A stretch of DNA of 64,000 nucleotides from Dimorphilus gyrociliatus (Eukaryota; Annelida; Polychaeta; Dinophilidae). The notes under the pieces were generated by a model that had not been told where the DNA came from, did not search any database, and saw nothing but the letters and a program-made list of their open reading frames with translations. Where the stretch lies: contig CAJFCJ010000019.1 of NCBI GenBank assembly GCA_904063045.1, forward strand, positions 1,813,700-1,877,699, written 5' to 3'. The position numbers and the translations under genes are program-made. This document shows, in pieces, positions 63,301 through 64,000 of the stretch (position 1 is the stretch's first letter; each line of letters opens with the position of its first letter).

Positions 63301-64000
63301 ATCTTAATCTAGGAGCTTGTGACTTATCTAGGGATCTAACATCTTTATTAGGTGAATTTATGCAAAAGTGTTGCAATTGTGAATCAATATCCATCGAAGG
63401 AAATCAAACTACAGGAAGTGGATTTCATGATTTATGTAATGGATTAATATATTGCAAGAATATAAAAAGCCTTAATTTCAGTAAATGCTCTCTAAACAAT
63501 GCGCAAGCAATAAGCTTGGGAAAATGCTTAAAAAATCTATCTAATATTGAGAATTTATGTCTTTCCGAAAATAAAAACATGGAATCGGGATTTGGTGATA
63601 TTTGTAATGGTTTAGAAACATCGTCAAATTGTCTAAAACATCTTAATCTCGACTGGTGTAATTTGAGCAGCACTAAAGCCGAAAAATTAGGAAAGAGTTT
63701 AGAGCACTGCTGCTTCTTGGAAACCTTATCTCTTCGTGAAAGCGAAAATATGGGTGATGGATTTACTGAAATTTGTCTTGGGTTGACCAAATCTTCTGAA
63801 TGTCTTAAGAGTATCGATTTAAGTTGGTGTAATTTAAGTGAAAATCAGGCAAAGAAATTAGCTAAATGTTTACAAAAATGCTCACGTTTTGAATCGCTAT
63901 TGGCTGAGGGGAATTCCAAAATGGATTTACAACTTTATGCCGTATTCTCTAGTTTAAAAACATCTTCTGAATCTTTTAAATATCTAAATCTCAACTGGTG
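60366..64000 (+). CDS. NLR-type receptor: CARD-like, NACHT and LRR (5' part)
   Basis: One open frame of 1211 codons runs off the window end without a stop. The first in-frame ATG of the conserved part is at 60366. Residues ~10-100 have the pattern of a death-fold/CARD (LILLSSGSLNDARREELV ... ESLINLLNN). The NACHT domain follows: Walker A QGEPGMGKS, Walker B LLFVDGADEF, a sensor-1-like PTVIWTRKW, then winged-helix-like text with HHLSIQEFFAAKYL. After ~400 divergent residues, ribonuclease-inhibitor-type LRRs begin (~residue 880), with pairs such as LKHLNLDWCNLSSTKAEKLG repeated about every 60 residues. NLRs sense intracellular danger and signal through the N-terminal domain. Exon length this great is unusual for the window, as in other expanded invertebrate NLR families. 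Confidence 0.88.
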   Translation, partial: MQAKEKLSFFYYTRDLWRIFKDTNTFEHLCLILLSSGSLNDARREELVHQHRKSCSQGIAIESLINLLNNQSLYYTVDSLNRLNEHQSLRISKNLSNVDGVWKKVIEDVKNERKKDSSHIPPLPFGNSRHVRLSDIVTSIEVSEVVNSDLLDTNLESTNIEYNNFHKIFEKPFNKILVQGEPGMGKSVQVRNLIHLWSFDQWQTSKNKLVIVIILRDVLSDDDIFETIMKQNFKTVSSISKDIIRLLFEEKSQEVLLFVDGADEFHLNDHPLNHIIDKPNCPVPTVIWTRKWKAKDIRTTCDITFELTGLNDEQLISFFSKCFYDDPFATIFLNSLNGKNKSVRNLCRVPLLAMIVFYVWKEKGDFFSKTLYEIYENLVKIVQEKTEVRRSNLKDRMKVIHKICFTNLAKSKILLSTNSSEERDIKECISGLVQIIPQRHANSGLTEIQFHHLSIQEFFAAKYLIDEYQRVFSINLLFKPLDEQLNKLNNTNIYNVMEFIKQCSTKIFNKILLNSRKIQAMYKCSDKLKGLLEQGLGNEKTLLFENEKVNDLVLSILFEKIGINIEEVTLQKTEIDIALLLKTLSSSSPNLKNIYIKDRTLLTCLYKDGILLDSLLTLLRLTKLSNFHMGKTCFQIIRHCNKSSTSAKRKVKDLEISHSRNNGIIIIRATFGSVYMASLTDNCSNFSSYINWDVIKFIKKCPYMKTLTFKNKILRERFCPQLFEVLQNKIKMEVLRTVCLVNTIIETPNEEFLSNCYRYLRPPKYEMNEQKRNKESSQLNSFDVTVMRNDELLFVLNIDQDCRKGINIPTWKYNKVENMSHVVNGWRRDMIKMRNFNLKSYTKIKNISFSLDDDLVCSLFQDIQSLNLADCFINEKTVQSHILEKLPKISNLISLDLSTLNWSHSLTKLIVQVLSNSPFLTSLKLNDCGLIERKATLLGESLVHCSNLELLSLQYNNEMNCGLEKIFKGLENHTDRMKHLNLGACDLSRDLTSLLGEFMQKCCNCESISIEGNQTTGSGFHDLCNGLIYCKNIKSLNFSKCSLNNAQAISLGKCLKNLSNIENLCLSENKNMESGFGDICNGLETSSNCLKHLNLDWCNLSSTKAEKLGKSLEHCCFLETLSLRESENMGDGFTEICLGLTKSSECLKSIDLSWCNLSENQAKKLAKCLQKCSRFESLLAEGNSKMDLQLYAVFSSLKTSSESFKYLNLNW

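Overview
This is a gene-dense, AT-rich stretch of an animal nuclear genome. Genes are split by short introns, mostly 50-100 bp with GT-AG ends, and intergenic spacers carry many TA microsatellites. The bilaterian gene set, compact introns and an opsin of ciliary/xenopsin type suggest a small-genome invertebrate. A lophotrochozoan such as an annelid fits, but the species cannot be fixed from the sequence. Most genes below were assembled by hand from splice sites, reading phase and family resemblance, and the exon coordinates sum to whole codons unless stated.

0-12 kb is housekeeping: the 3' end of PNPT1, a FAM78 homologue, a U4atac minor-spliceosome snRNA, a DDX5/DDX17 RNA helicase, ANAPC13, a hidden four-exon secreted-peptide precursor and a claudin/PMP22-like four-pass protein. 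12-24 kb holds Son of sevenless (SOS), mitochondrial ribosomal protein L48, a decayed partial SOS copy and an opsin.

24-35 kb carries two divergent astacin metalloprotease paralogues. One is a type II membrane protein with three von Willebrand A domains inserted between CUB and TSP1. The other keeps the plain astacin-EGF-CUB-TSP1 order and ends in a GPI-like tail.

35-64 kb looks like an innate-immunity island. Four tandem PARP14-like genes (KH/RRM-like N-terminus, macro domain, PARP catalytic domain) lie on the + strand, and one has two PARP domains in a single reading frame. A 2.4-2.6 kb segmental duplication links two of them and carries along a BEL/Pao-type gag gene, intact in one copy and broken in the other. 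Next come two related intronless secreted proteins with four conserved cysteines and a helical, cytokine-like look. The window ends inside a long-exon NACHT-LRR receptor with a CARD-like N-terminus. The proposed working theme (inference) is nucleic-acid sensing and ADP-ribosyl signalling, secreted signals and an NLR, with a retroelement gag kept in their midst.
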